Assembly: GCA_001599935.1 (NCBI GenBank)
Contig: BCIJ01000009.1
Span: 591,938 to 649,891 of the forward strand
Direction: 5' to 3'
Source of the DNA: Holtermannia corniformis
Taxonomy: Eukaryota; Basidiomycota; Tremellomycetes; Holtermanniales
DNA: 57,954 bases
A model generated the notes under the pieces. It had not been told where the DNA came from, ran no database searches, and saw nothing but the letters and a program-made list of their open reading frames with translations. Position 1 is the first letter of the stretch. Every line of letters starts with the position of its first letter. This document shows, one piece after another, positions 1 to 13,808 of the stretch. The translations under genes were made by a program, and so were the position numbers.

Positions 1-787
1 CGCTCAATCTGGCACCTTTGGCGAGGGATTGGTCGACCCATCTGCTTAAAGCCGCCTCGAGCAGCGGCAAGCGCACCCTGCGCGTGCGCCGGCGGCCTGG
101 CAGCGAGAGCGAGTTGGCCTGGCGCCACTCGACGGCCGTCTTGATCCAACGATGAATCGTCGGGTGCGAGAGCTTCACCTTCGGGTACATGATACGTGCC
201 CAGCGCAGCGTGGCCATGGCCGTATTCCCTGGTTTAGACTCGTGATACTCGAGAATAGCGAGGTGCTCGCCAATCGTGGCATGCCTGCCAATCTTGTCGA
301 GAGCCTTGATGGCTTGTATCTCATAATTGGGTCTGGCTCGAGGGCGCCGTCCGGTGTGTGCTTGGTGCGCGGCGGCTCGAGCATTGATGGTGGCGTCCTT
401 GGCCTCTTGGGTGAGTGGGCGCGGAGCATCGATGGCGAAAGTCACCCGTGGGCGCGCCGTAGGTGCGCTCTGCAAGTCGTACTCGTCGAGGAGCTCCTGG
501 AGGACCCTCTCAAAGCCTTGCCCGGCACCATCTTTGGCGGCTTCGAGGGCTAGAGCGTGCTCGCAGAGATTGCCAGCTTCGTCTAGCCAGTCATCTTCAT
601 CCTTTGTGCGGTTCGGTTTGCGCTTCAAAGCCGCCCGAGTAGCNTCAATCCTCTCAGTCATGAGGTTGTAGCCACGCTGCAGCTTCGGGAGCAGCGCGTA
701 GTCTGCTGGCAGCACCAGCTGCGTAGCCAGACGGCTCTGCGGCGTCTGCTGGGTCTGGGATTGGGTCTGGGATTGGGTCTGGGACAT
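1..787 (-). CDS. pogo/CENP-B-like DNA transposase, N-terminal part, truncated by the window edge
   Basis: Open frame from an ATG at 787 to the left edge (about 262 codons, no stop). The N-terminus is a Gln/Thr/Ser repeat (SQTQ units). A helix-turn-helix of psq/CENP-B type follows: ATIGEHLAILEYHE, then HPTIHRWIKTAVEW. The typical CENP-B/Tc5 second-helix signature is LEAALSRWVDQSLAKGARLS just before the edge. In pogo/Tigger-like elements a DDE nuclease domain follows, which here would lie outside the window. The protein would bind element ends and catalyse cut-and-paste transposition. One ambiguous base (644) falls in the frame. A domesticated CENP-B-like protein is possible, but the repeat-associated ambiguous bases favour a transposon. 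Confidence 0.75.
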   Translation of the reverse strand, partial: MSQTQSQTQSQTQQTPQSRLATQLVLPADYALLPKLQRGYNLMTERIXATRAALKRKPNRTKDEDDWLDEAGNLCEHALALEAAKDGAGQGFERVLQELLDEYDLQSAPTARPRVTFAIDAPRPLTQEAKDATINARAAAHQAHTGRRPRARPNYEIQAIKALDKIGRHATIGEHLAILEYHESKPGNTAMATLRWARIMYPKVKLSHPTIHRWIKTAVEWRQANSLSLPGRRRTRRVRLPLLEAALSRWVDQSLAKGARLS

Positions 788-1001
788 GGTGTGCGATGAC
801 GAGGGTCGGTGGCTCAAAGACGGGGATGTGAGAAGAGCTGCAGAGCACTGCAGCGTCCCGTCCCAGCTTTGAGCCGCGCTGCATCTGGGATTGGGTCTGG
901 GACATGGTGTGCGATGACGAGGGTCGGTGGCTCAAAGACGGGGATGTGAGAAGAGCTGCAGAGCACTGCAGCGTCCCGTCCCAGCTTTGAGCCGCGCTGC
1001 A
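766..1001. repeat. perfect 118-bp tandem duplication (2 copies)
   Basis: Copy 1 is 766-883 and copy 2 is 884-1001, with no difference seen. The unit covers the transposase start codon, the last N-terminal codons and the upstream region. It therefore duplicates the ATG (second copy at 905, out of frame with the first because 118 is not a multiple of 3). Confidence 0.9.
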
Positions 1002-1449
1002 GACGCGTCGCGCACCAGACGCGCATGATCTAGATTTGGACCCGTGACGCCTCATTGCGCGCCCCTCCGTTACCGTTTCTGCAGCTCTGGCGCCTCGGAG
1101 AGCGNGCTGCCGAGTGCCAGGGACGTTGCAATCACTGCAGAGCGTGTTTAGCGGCTGCTGACGTGCTCACAGGACCCAAACCAAGCCTTCGCGCATCTCT
1201 AAAGTCAAAATTTCGTAAATGGACATCCTGAACGCGTGCCCAGTTGTCATCTAAAGAGGCATGTATCCATTTTCCTGCCGTAACCATAGGGAAATGCTCG
1301 AGAGGAGCATTTCGACGTCCATCTACAGAGGCCTCTCATTTATGGAGCTTCCATTTACAGAGGCTCGTCTGTACATAACAGCGTATAAGCACCAGTGCGG
1401 CCCCGCCAGTGGCGACGTTTGGTTACATCGTACACCGATCAAGCTCACC
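1002..1449. other. intergenic, no gene seen
   Basis: Between the transposase 5' flank and the LURP1-like gene. It contains one ambiguous base (1105). No convincing ORF, tRNA or terminal inverted repeat was seen. Confidence 0.5.
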
Positions 1450-2205
1450 ATGGGTCTCTTCACTGCTTCTGCCCCCGTCGCCAACCTCCAACCTTTCAAC
1501 CCGCCAATAGGTGTCTTTCCTCGCTACGCCGTCCCGCACGAAACGACGCTCGTGCTCAAAGAGCGCGCCTTTACGTTCTCAGGCGATGACTTTCACATCA
1601 AAGACTCGAACGGCGTCGACGTCGTCGTGTGTAAAGGTCGAAGCTTCAGCTTTCGCGATCAGAAAGGTAGGTGGATGCCCCGCTCGGCTCAACCCAGGAC
1701 TGACGGGGAGCAGACATTGTCGAGACGAATGGCAACCTGCTGTTCTCGATCAAGAACCGGCTCATGTCCTTTCCCCGCGGGTTCTACGCAAAGAACAAGG
1801 ACGGCCAAGAGCTCTTCCAAGTCGACTCTCACTTTTCCTGTACGTCCAGCTCCAGCTCGCGCTCCCGGCACAGTGCGCTGATCTCTACACACCGTCGGCG
1901 CAAAGATGTCAGCGTCTTTCATCAATACGGCAGATAGCCAGCGCGTCACGCTCGACCTGCGCGGTGATTTCTGGGGCGGCTCGGCCGATATCGCTTGGAA
2001 CGGACGGCCTGTCGCGCAGATCACGCGCACCTTGATCAACATGCGCGAGATCTTTACCGACAAGCAGACGGTCAGTGCGGCGGTGTGCGTGAGCAACAGG
2101 GCTGATCATGTACAGTACTTTGTCACGGTTGCGCCGAATGTCGACTTGGCACTGATAGCAGCCATCTGCATCTGTTTCGACGAGAAGATGAACGAGAAGA
2201 AATAG
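1450..2205 (+). CDS. LURP-one-related (LOR, tubby C-terminal-like) protein
   Basis: Four exons: 1450-1666, 1714-1839, 1913-2070, 2116-2205. They total 591 nt and encode 196 aa. The frame is kept across three introns with GT-AG ends. LOR-fold features run in order: the entry strand VFPRYAVPHETTLVLKERAF, the FSGDDFHIKDSNG turn, FSFRDQK, NGNLLFSIKNRLMSF, a central RGDFWGGSADIAWNG hairpin, and the family-typical end YFVTVAPNVDLALIAAICIC with a FDE tail. LOR proteins are small 12-strand barrels related to tubby and phospholipid scramblases. Their biochemical role in fungi is not established. Length fits the family. The start is the first ATG before the conserved strand. Confidence 0.88.
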
Positions 2206-2545
2206 ATTGTATAGTTGATGTATCCTACATTCCTACAGTGCAGTACAACACGACTACCGATACAACTCGTTTCCATCGCAATCTCAGTCATCTGTGACGG
2301 TGTCAGCTCCGCACTAAAGCAAGAAAAAAACAGCGCGCCATCCACACAATTTCAGAACGTCCGTTTAGAGCAGAGCCTCCCCGCCGCCCGGCACGTCTTC
2401 AAGCCCGCGATGAAGCCAGACTCGAGCGCGCCGGCGTCAGCGGGGCCGCCTGGGTCAAGAGGTGCCATAGGGGCTGATGTGCCACTCTTCATTAAAGTGT
2501 GGAAGGCGCGTGTGGGTGATAAAAGCTGTAACTCACGTTGGGAGG

Positions 2546-3601
2546 TTATACAATACGGGGCTCGGTTCGCCAAGGACCATGCTTGGCAACTTGGACTTGG
2601 GCTTCTCGCTCGGCGTTGTAAATGAGCTCTTGCAGTGACTCAATGTTGTCGGTGGTGCTATCTTGAAGCGGAAGGAAGTCGCGGCTGAACGCCTCACTGA
2701 AGCGCGGGACTAGCGCCAGTGCCGTGTCGCGCACTGACGGTCGAACAGAGGCGGCGTCCAAGATCTGCGCAATCGACGTCGCGCGCACATCGGCGAGCCC
2801 ACAGGCGAGCACGAGGTCGAACCATGAGATGGGCTCGGGCGTCACGTTGAGTGAGAACCCGTGCGATGTGATGCGATGGCGAAGATGGATCCCAATGGAA
2901 GCGACCTGACCACGTCAGCCGGGCTACTGGAGTCGCAGCTCAGTACAGACCTTTTCAGTCGGGGAGGAAAAGACACCGACGTGTCCGTCTGGGTGCGGCG
3001 CGAGGATACCGGGGATGTTCAAGTCGTCGCTCAGGTGAGCTGCAAGCAGCGCCTGCAGGAACTCGACATAGCACCTTGTCGGCGTCTACACCATCAGCCG
3101 CGTTCACCACGCAGGCAAGCGACTGACCTCCATAGCATTCAGGTCAAGGATGGGGTAGCCAACAAGCTGACCGGGACCATGGTACGTGACCTGGCCACCA
3201 CGTTTCGTAATGTAAAAGTCTGCGCCGACATGCTGCACCTTTTTCTCTTCTGGATGCAGCGTGTCAGGGTTTTGCGAGCCATCACGCCGGCCCGTCGTGT
3301 ACGTCGGGAGGTGCTCTACGTACGGTCAGTGACATGTCTTCATATTCAAACAAGACGTACCGAGCAACATGAGTATATCCTGGCGCGCAACGGGATCCAT
3401 CGGGTCCTTGGCCTTGGCAGCCAATCTCAAGTCAATGATATCATTCTGCAGTTTCAGTCCAACGAGATATGGCAGCGGTGTGCGAAAAACGTGATGCCGC
3501 ACGGGAGGTAGACCCTCCGGTGCTGCTTTTGGTGCGCATGCGCCAAGTAACGATTGTGTACGGGCAGAGCCGCTGAACAAGCGAACAAGAGTGGATCGCA
3601 T
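2546..3601 (-). CDS. LIP2: lipoyl(octanoyl) transferase, mitochondrial (LipB family)
   Basis: Transfers octanoyl from acyl carrier protein to lipoyl-domain lysines (pyruvate and 2-oxoglutarate dehydrogenases, glycine cleavage H protein) in mitochondria. The N-terminus [19 protein letters not shown] is basic and Ser-rich, as for a mitochondrial presequence. Family blocks follow over several exons: the first helix with [12 protein letters not shown], then [20 protein letters not shown] (the RGG.YHGPGQ signature). Next comes the [19 protein letters not shown] block, then the catalytic-Cys block [13 protein letters not shown]. The stop is TAA at 2546-2548. Introns split the frame. The start was chosen at the ATG giving the best presequence; an in-frame codon upstream is less likely. 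Confidence 0.85.
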
Positions 3602-4007
3602 GATCTGGAGCAAAGTCAGCACAATCTTCAAGGGTAAAGACAGTAGCGGATAGTGCGTGTCAGATCATGTGTAAAAAAGATCCTCAAGCTATCCGGTTCC
3701 TACGCCGGACTGGCCGCGTGAACTCCCCAGTCCTTGCAAGAGTCCCGGGGCAAGCGGCCGTTAGGAGTTGGATTGTTATACGTTCATCAAGCGAGCGGTG
3801 GGTGTGGAGGGATGATCCGGAGCGCGACTCACAATGTATCTGTCGACTGCTGCACGAAGAGTGACAGCAGTTGCGGTGGGTTCACCGATGGGAAGAGCAG
3901 ACGGCGGGAAACGCAAGAAGTTTGGCAGAGTCGCATCTCGATGGGCTGATTACGTAAGCGGCGCACAACTTCCCGCTACCTTTGCTTCCCAGCCTATCAC
4001 CAGCAGC
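3602..4007. other. intergenic between LIP2 start and fimbrin 3' end
   Basis: About 400 bp that should hold the LIP2 promoter and the fimbrin 3' UTR. A short plus-strand ORF starting at 3834 overlaps the fimbrin tail and has no recognisable content. Confidence 0.4.
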
Positions 4008-6472
4008 CTATTGCTGCAGCGACGCACTCCACAGGGCGCCGACGAACGTGAGGATCTGAGAAGCATCAGCACCTGCAATTGATCAAACGAGACTACCTAC
4101 CAAACGGGGGCGAACATCGACAATGTCTGCCATTTGATCAGCCAAATGCCACATTGAGCGGAGGCCACTCACCCTCCGGCACCAAGAAGATCAGAGCGCC
4201 GAGCTTGCGCGCAATCGAGATGGCGAGCTTGGCTGCGCACGCGTCAGCTGTATTGTAGTCTCACGTGCAACGTACCATTCTGCCGCTTGTCCTCGGATGA
4301 TGCGCCGCTGTTTACGAGCGAGTAGTCGACGATGCCCGGCCGGACGCCGTTCAACAAGTCGAGGAAGAAAACGGCGTTGCTGAGCGACGGGTCTTTGAAG
4401 CTGCGCATCGTCGACGACTTGCCGCCCTTCTTGACCGTCTCGTTGGCCCAGCGTACGATATCCTGGTCCGAAACACCCTTGCCGTTCTTCGAGATCGACG
4501 CCAGGGTCTGGTTGATGCTCAACCTGGGCACGTCAGCACAGTGCCCACGTGTGCGAAAGACTCACCTCATGAGCTGCCAGACGAGACCGAGTACGAGCGT
4601 CTTGGTGCCATCGACGATATCGGCGCCCTGGATGCCCACAATGTGCATGCCGTTGGCCTTGGCCAGGTCGACAGAATAGTTGGTGTTTTCAACAGCCTTG
4701 AAGCGCGAGAGCTCGATGCCCTCCTTGGGCTTGGTGACGCGACGCCAGATGACGGAACCAGGGATGACTTTGTCGAAGCCTTGCAAAAGCACGTAGCCAT
4801 CCTACGTACGTTAGCTTCACATGACCGCCCCGCCGAACCTACCTTGAGATCTTCAAACAAGTTGTACACGCCCGGCTCGACATCAAGACTGTTGAGCCAG
4901 AGCGTGAACACGCGCGCCTCACGCTCGCCTTCGGCATCAAAGTCTTCAATCTCGGGCGCTTCGGTTGCTTCAAGCGGCGCGAGACCGGGCCAGGTGTTGA
5001 ACAGGTTGGCAACAAACGCAAGGTTGAGCTTGGGGTTACCGGCCACAAGCGAGTTGGGCGTCAGGAAGCGACGGCACCCGATCCGGTCAGCGTTTTGCAG
5101 CACCTGCGAGTGTCAGGCGTGGTCACTCTTGATCGTAGGATCGCACCTCCTCGGCGCGCTGGTGCAGATCACGAGTCTGCAGCGGCGATCGCGAGCACTC
5201 GTCTGGCTTGAGCTGGTTCAGCAGAACAGTGTAGTTTTCGCCATCCTGAACGTCTTTCGAAAAGTTCTCCACTCTATACAAGTCAGGCCAGACCGTCGCT
5301 GTGCATTGACTCACCTTCGCTGCCAGCCTGCCGCCTTCAAGTGGTAGTTGAACCATCGGAGCAGAATCTGGTCTGGCGGCAACCTCAAAAACTCTTCCAA
5401 CGTCTCGCCATCGTCCAATAGGCGGTACAGCTCGGGATGCAGCTTGATGTCAATCTTGCTGAGCAAACCCCGGCGAATGACCTGCCAGATCAGACCGAGG
5501 ATGAGGTGCTCGCGGCCCTCTGAAATGTCCGACGGGCCAATGTTGACGACCGAGCACCCGATACCCTTGGCTGAAGTGATGACAATGTTGTTGTTCTCGG
5601 TGATCTGGAACGCGTTGAGTGCTTTGGGTGCTTTGCCGGCGACCTTGGATGTTGATGGCTTGTTGAGCACGCGCTCGTCGATCGTGTCGGGTACCGAGTC
5701 GTTGATGAGCTTGCAGAGAATCAAGCCGTCTGTTGGCGTCAGCTGGGGTCTAGCGGGCCACATGCAACCTACCCTTGACCTCGTCAAAGAGCTGCATAGT
5801 GTCGGTCGGGATGGGGAGCAAGTGACCGATGTCCCGGTCGCCGGCCAAGACCTGGTCGAGTTAGCCACGTCGGTGTAACGAGGCGGATACGAACAGCATT
5901 GATGTGGTCGGTGAACGAGCTGCGCTCATCCTGGTTGATAGTGTGTGTCGCGTTGGTACCCGCCGTGCCTTTGACCGTGACCTTGCCTTTACTCGTTTGC
6001 AGACTACGTTTGTCAGTACTGAACCACTGTGTCGCCACCCCACTGACAGTGGCGCCTTGGCTGACCGCAACAGCGAATGGAGCTAAAGGACGACAATCAA
6101 CACTACACGTGTCCCGCGCTTGCAGCCTACTGACCTGTACCCAGTCCTCGAGTTCGACCCGGCCACTCGAGTCCAAGCTGACGTTCTTGAGTGTTTCACG
6201 AGCCTGACAATCGCTCGTCAACCCTTCCGCCGGTCAGAGACGTCTCGGTACCCACCACATCATAATCGGCATCACCGGAAGCCTGCAGCGCCGAGATCAC
6301 AGTCGCCTTATCCAGCGATCCCTTGTCATCCACATCAATCTGACTGCACGGTCTATCAGCACCTGTGCCGCCGAGCTGAGTGGTCCACCACACACTTGAA
6401 CTTGTTGATGAGATCAAACACTTCATCCTGTTTGAACTCGGGGTATTTTTTAGATAGCTTGATAGCCTGCAT
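4008..6472 (-). CDS. SAC6: fimbrin (plastin), actin-bundling protein
   Basis: Cross-links actin filaments in patches, cables and rings. The N-terminus [18 protein letters not shown] leads into an EF-hand region ([18 protein letters not shown], then [12 protein letters not shown]). The diagnostic linker [18 protein letters not shown] follows, then four calponin-homology domains in two actin-binding modules (for example [20 protein letters not shown] in CH1; the WRRVTKPK block in CH3). The C-terminus reads [20 protein letters not shown] across two introns and matches fimbrin ends exactly. Many introns of about 45 nt. The start matches the usual fimbrin N-terminus; an upstream ATG in the same open frame seems too far out. 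Confidence 0.93.
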
Positions 6473-6714
6473 CTTGGAGATGCCAGCACAGTGTGATGGA
6501 TGGGAGTGATTGAGCTGGATGCGTAGGTGCGGTGCTGTCGACAAAGTGGCGGACGATACCGAGGCGGTGACGATTGTGAGTGCTTTTTTCGCGGAGCACA
6601 GACGCAGTCGAGGAACGGAACCGGCCATGTGGCACTGGGTCGGATCATGAGCGCCAAGCCAAGAGGCCATGTCATCCGGCACAGAGGATGGTATGCACAG
6701 ATGATGGTATGCAG

Positions 6715-9394
6715 CTACACTTGCTCGAGCGCCATCAGTGCGTCAAACCGCCCAGCAGCGTTTACCGAGCCGTTGGCTTTGACGACCTTGGCGCTCTTGC
6801 CCTTCTTCTTGCTGTGTGACTTCTCGACCACGACGGGTGCTCCCGCCTCAGCGATCACCTTGGACTGGTCATCAGTGCCCCAATGCCGTGCAACCTCGTC
6901 GGGCAAGTCCTCGCACAGGGCCGTCCAGCAGGCCTCGAGATCGGCCGCCTCCCGGTCGCCCCACCTCCAGCCCATGCGCGAAGTCGGCTCTTTTCCGAGC
7001 AGCACCAGATGCTGGAGATGGCCGTTGAAGAAGACCCATGGTGAAGCATGGGTACAGTGTTCCGCAAGATCAGGCTTGATCTGTGAAGCGTCTCGAGCGT
7101 GCGATTCTGGTAACAGCAGCAATGCCTGTGCCAGCAGATGACTGTCGACCATCGTAGCGGTCCAATACGACAACAAGTCGACATTGCGTGATTGCAGCAC
7201 GAGATCCGTCGCCGCCGGTTGACCGTCCCATACGACCTCGACTTTGCCCTTTGCCTCGTCCACGAGTTGTCGCTTGCGCATACTCCAGCACCCGACGCCC
7301 GCCTTTAAGCACGACCGCGCTTCCTTGCGCTTCCAGCGCTGGTCAGGCTTGTGCGCGTGAGCGCGGCGCGATGTCTCGATGATGCTGAAACGCAGTGTGG
7401 CAACGAGGGGGTGAAGCGCGATCGGCAGCGCTTGGATCGCGGGTGTGAGCGAGCGCATGGTGGAGAGGTAGAACGCGAGGCGATTGTCGAGAGGCTGAAC
7501 GGCGAGGGCGACAGAATCCCATTGCGAAGATGTGGGAATATCTGGGAGGATGAGAGGAACGGCAGCGAGCTTGATGGTGGACCCTTGGCGAACGTATTCG
7601 ATGACGGCCTTGTATCCTTCACCGTCGTCGCCATCCGTTGAAAGGGGCAGTTGATCTTCTGTGACAGACTCGTCGACTGGCAGCTTTGTGACGGCTGAAA
7701 GTAGCCCATTCGGTTGGCTGGTATCGGTATCGGAAGTGTTTGCCGCCACTGTACCAGACTCTCCTCCCAGTGGCGATTCCGGCGGGTGCTGCTCGTCCAC
7801 GTCATCCTCCTCGACCGCCTCAAGCTCCCACTGCAGCTCTCCGATCCCCTGCTCGACCAAGCTCCAAGTCAGAGCACGGATCTCCCGCAAACCCTCACTG
7901 TGCCTCAGACCCGCACCTTGCGGATCCTCAAGCACAGCCATGGGGTAGACTCGATCCGGGTGCAGCCAACCGGCCGTCAGACCCGGCAACAACCCCCTCT
8001 GGCGCGCAGCCGCAAACAGCGCAGCCGCCGGCCCAGGACTGTACATTTCTATCCCGTCCGAATGCCGCACCGACGAGCAAAGGCCGTGAGAGCCGACACG
8101 CCCACAAAACGGGTACATGTCACAGCAGTCGTGCAGAGATGGCAGGATGTACTGGAATGTGCTGTCGATGATACTGTTGAGGATCTCGGTGCGGATCACG
8201 TCGTTCTGCAGCGGACGGAGTGCGAGTTTCTTCATGGCGAGCTCGACAAGCTCGATCGCTTGATCGCCGGGTGACTGGGCTTGGGTGTTGTTACCGTGCG
8301 GAGAGGGAGGCGGGGTCCGCTTGGACAGGGTTTGCAGCGCTTCGCGGAGGACCCTTGCGACGCGATCGATGCGTTCGCTGGCGGCCGTGTTGGCGTCAAA
8401 AAAGGACGCGGCGGCGGTTGGGAGCGTTCGGTCGTTACCGACCAGTGCGGCAAACAGCGGGAATACCGAGGTCGGCAACCGCAGTCGCGTTCGCAGCGAT
8501 TGCGGCGTAAAGTAGGTCATGGCGAGAAATGGTGCTTGCAGGTCTGGCCCCGGTAGGAACGGCGAGGGCCGCCGGGCGGGCATTGCTTTGCGCCGTGACG
8601 GCACGGCAATAAACTCGTCTGCCGCTTCGCCATTGTCTGCGGCGCTCGGTGTACCACTGATACGTCGACCTTCGATCCACTGCACCATGTCGAATGGGAT
8701 ATACCCCCTGTAACCGCCCACGCCGCCCGAGATTCCGCTCGCGGCGCCAAGGATCAAAAAGTCTGAATCGCCGCCCATGACGAACCCGCCGAGCTCGTCG
8801 GCAACAGCAACGCAGACGGCGTCAGCTTCACCCTCTGCTACGAATTTTGCAGAGACGGAGCAGGAATGCAGTGCGTCGATGAACGTGTTGATCAAGAACG
8901 GCGGCATGACAAACGTATCGGACTGTCTCGAGAAGGATGGCAGTGAGCGAGAGGCTGACGAGGTTGTGTAGAAGAGTTGCGACGAGGCCAAAGGTCGCTG
9001 TAGACGCTTGAGCACCGTTTCGTGCTTGGAAAGAGGTGTCGGGCCTGCATTGGTCAGCTCATGCTGCGGCTAGCCGACTGATGTACCGTCAAAGACAAAG
9101 ATTGGCTCGAGACCGACGCTTCGCCAGTGGTGTATCATCTTGCGTACGAGCTGGTAGAACCGCATGTACTCTCCACCCGCCGTCCATGACAATTGATTGG
9201 TGTAAAGTGCATAGATCAACCTGGGGCTGATCAGTCCGGTGCCAGTGTTACGAGGTCTGTGCTCACCCCCAAGCGTCGACAACAACAGTCACCGAGTCTG
9301 TCGCATCTTGCGCCGATCTTTGGCCAAGGATGAGCTCCTGTCCAAGCGAATTGCGATTATCGGCCAGAAATGTAGTCAACCCGCGAACGCCCAT
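6715..9394 (-). CDS. Asteroid-type XPG/FEN1-like protein
   Basis: Exon 1 starts MGVRGLTTFLADN, the classic XPG N-terminus. It runs to VVVDAWG, then LIYALYTNQLSW in exon 2, then VFDGPTPLSKHETVLKRL across the second intron. The large last exon begins about 9025 and ends at 6715. It carries the XPG-I-like block AEGEADAVCVAVADELGGFV with GGDSDFLIL, so the acidic metal-binding residues look kept. The C-terminal half is family-specific and ends with a Lys-rich stretch. Asteroid homologues are XPG-fold proteins of uncertain enzymatic activity. The total is roughly 870 aa, long for the family. Confidence 0.82.
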
Positions 9395-10036
9395 GGCGTA
9401 TGAGCTGCACCGAGACGGGTGCGAGCGTAAGTTGGTATCGTGCAGCTCCGAGCAGCTAGAGTACAGTCTAGCAGCACCCTTCAACCACGCCCAACTTGTT
9501 GTCCTTTCGATCGCTGGACTTTGCGCTGTACAGATCGTCGATTCGACTTGGGCTGAACCAAACACAGCCGTGGCGACCGCGGATCGAAAGGGGCCACGTG
9601 GCAGTATACGTGGCAGAAGACCGTGTCCTGGCCTGTAGGTGTTCATCGCTCTACAGCATGAAGGGACTGGATATGAGCCCTTGTAGCCTCTACCGCTGTG
9701 TCTGCAGAAGAACTATGCTACCTTTCCGACCCTGCCGTGTTGCGCCTCATCCGCGCCGTGCCACTGCCACCCACCGAGTCATAACGCCTAACCCCCCACG
9801 AAACTCCGATAACCCCTCCCAAACTTTCGACCGAGTGGTGCGCACGACGGGACAGCGTGCAAGGTCGAACAGCACATCAAGGTCGGTACCCGCGAGCCCT
9901 GGGCGCACGAGACACGGACGAGTACTGACGGTATTGCCTTCACCCTTGCTCGACTCGCCATCTGTTGTCATCCCCGTTTCCCTATTACGATTACCGCGAA
10001 CGAACGATCACTCGGCATCTCGACTATAGACTCAAA
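9395..10036. promoter_or_regulatory. divergent intergenic region between the XPG-like gene and RPL34
   Basis: About 640 bp upstream of two divergent genes. The part near RPL34 is C-rich with repeated TAACCCC-like words around 9786-9820, which could serve as ribosomal-protein promoter elements (inference). ORFs here are low complexity and judged non-coding. Confidence 0.4.
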
Positions 10037-10339
10037 GTGAGTATACATCTGGACGGATCGTGGAATGCGGATTGGAGCTGTGCGCGTGGGATCGGCGAGA
10101 GGTGGAACAGAAGCGAGGGACGATGTCGGAGTGATGGTGAACCCGAATCTGTATACCAGCTTGGAGACATCGGGAATGTCTGCCACACACATAGCCGCGA
10201 GCAGCCTTGACACGGCTAGCCGTGCGTGTTATGCGCAGGTATTGCCCGTGTCTCAATCAGGCTCATATACGTTGGATCAACACCGCTCTCTTTGCGCAAG
10301 ATAAACAACCTGCACCACCGTGCTGACATTCTTTCTCAG
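10037..10339 (+). other. likely 5' UTR intron of RPL34
   Basis: A canonical donor (GTGAGTAT) at 10037 and a branch-like CTGAC with pyrimidine tract and CTTTCTCAG ending at 10339, immediately before the ATG. At about 303 nt it is far longer than the other introns here. A long first intron is common in highly expressed ribosomal protein genes. Confidence 0.55.
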
Positions 10340-10866
10340 ATGGCTCAACGTGTGACCCTCCGCAAGCGCCAGCCGTACAACACCACCTCGAACCGGAGGC
10401 GCGTGGTCAAGACCCCCGGTGGCAAGCTCGTCGTCCACCACATCAAGAAGCTCGTCTCGGCACCAAAGTGCGGTGACTGTGGCGACGCTCTTGCTGGTGT
10501 GAGTGTTTGAAGCAGACGTGCCCAGTGGCAGGTGGCTGCCGCCGCGCAGTGCCGTTCGAGACGACGCTGATACTGTTCATCAGATCCCTGCCCTCCGCCC
10601 CCGCAAGTGTGCGTGGATTTCTCTCGCCTCGATAGACGAGTACTAATCGACGTGCACAGACGCCACCCTCTCCAAGCGCCAAAAGACCGTCAACCGCGCC
10701 TACGGCGGTTCGTGCTGCGCTCGCTGCGTCAAGCAGCGGTACGTCTCCACACCTCGGGTCCAGATCAGCGCTGACACACCTCAGCATCACCCGTGCTTTC
10801 TTGATCGAGGAGGCGACCATTGTCAAGCGCGTGCTCAAGGCCAAGGCCGCTGGCCCCAAGAAGTAG
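10340..10866 (+). CDS. RPL34: 60S ribosomal protein eL34
   Basis: Exons 10340-10498, 10584-10608, 10660-10738 and 10785-10866 join to 345 nt (114 aa) with every junction in frame. The protein starts MAQRVTLRKRQPYNTTSN and continues with GGKLVVHHIKKL. The zinc-ribbon-like cysteines are in PKCGDCG and GSCCARCVKQR, and the end is VLKAKAAGPKK. This is a full-length, highly basic eL34 of the large ribosomal subunit. One internal exon is only 25 nt. Intron 2 contains a near-consensus branch point (TACTAAT). Confidence 0.97.
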
Positions 10867-11041
10867 ATTGGGTGCCAGAGAACCCGACGCTGTGGATCAC
10901 TGGGTGTACGTTAGGCCTCGATGGACGCATTGATCTGCTAGCTTTTGGCGTGTGCAAGCATACTTACTGCCCTGATGTGACCCGACTGGCCAGAAAACTC
11001 GGTTTGTGGGTGGTCAAGATCTAACTGATATTCATCCGAGT

Positions 11042-13351
<2,310 letters not shown>

Positions 13352-13808
13352 GGCTGACAGTAGCTCTATGAGCTGCTTGGCTCAAGAAGACATCACAGCT
13401 CCACCTGCGAAAAGGAGACAGCAGACGAGGTCCTTTCTGCCCGTCCTTGCGGGGTTAGCACCAGAGCTTAGTCGAGCACAGCCAGCGTGGCCGGTGCACG
13501 TCCCCGGCGCGCTCGATGTGATATTAACATCAACGACAGGTTCCATTCGCAAGCAGACATATTGCCGTCTGCTGTATCGACAAGCCGGCAAGACTTGCCC
13601 ATACACTCGTGCATCGACTGATGCCACTTGCCACTTTGCCTCGTGGCGTCGCTAGATGCTCTACCAACATGCTATCGTCACCGCGATCACCAAGGCGACA
13701 GGCGGGCAGGCGAGGTGGGATCTTCATCTCAAGCAGGGCGTGCAACCTAGATGGAGTGGCCAGAGGCAGGACCCTCCCGATCAAGAGGTGACAGGCCACT
13801 GACGGTGC
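13352..13808. other. divergent intergenic region
   Basis: Between the starts of the GH1 gene (minus) and the unknown gene at 13809 (plus). It probably carries both promoters. No clear element was recognised. Confidence 0.4.

Noticed and set aside
3834..4082. 82-codon plus-strand ORF as a gene
   Set aside because: It overlaps the fimbrin 3' coding end and tail on the other strand and has no recognisable features.
9496..10029. 177-codon plus-strand ORF upstream of RPL34
   Set aside because: Ser/Arg/Pro-rich random-looking translation in a promoter region; GC-rich DNA readily gives such frames.
10037..10339. snoRNA inside the RPL34 5' intron
   Set aside because: Ribosomal protein introns often host snoRNAs, but the C-box-like GTGATGG and a CTGA are not supported by flanking terminal stems or a convincing guide.
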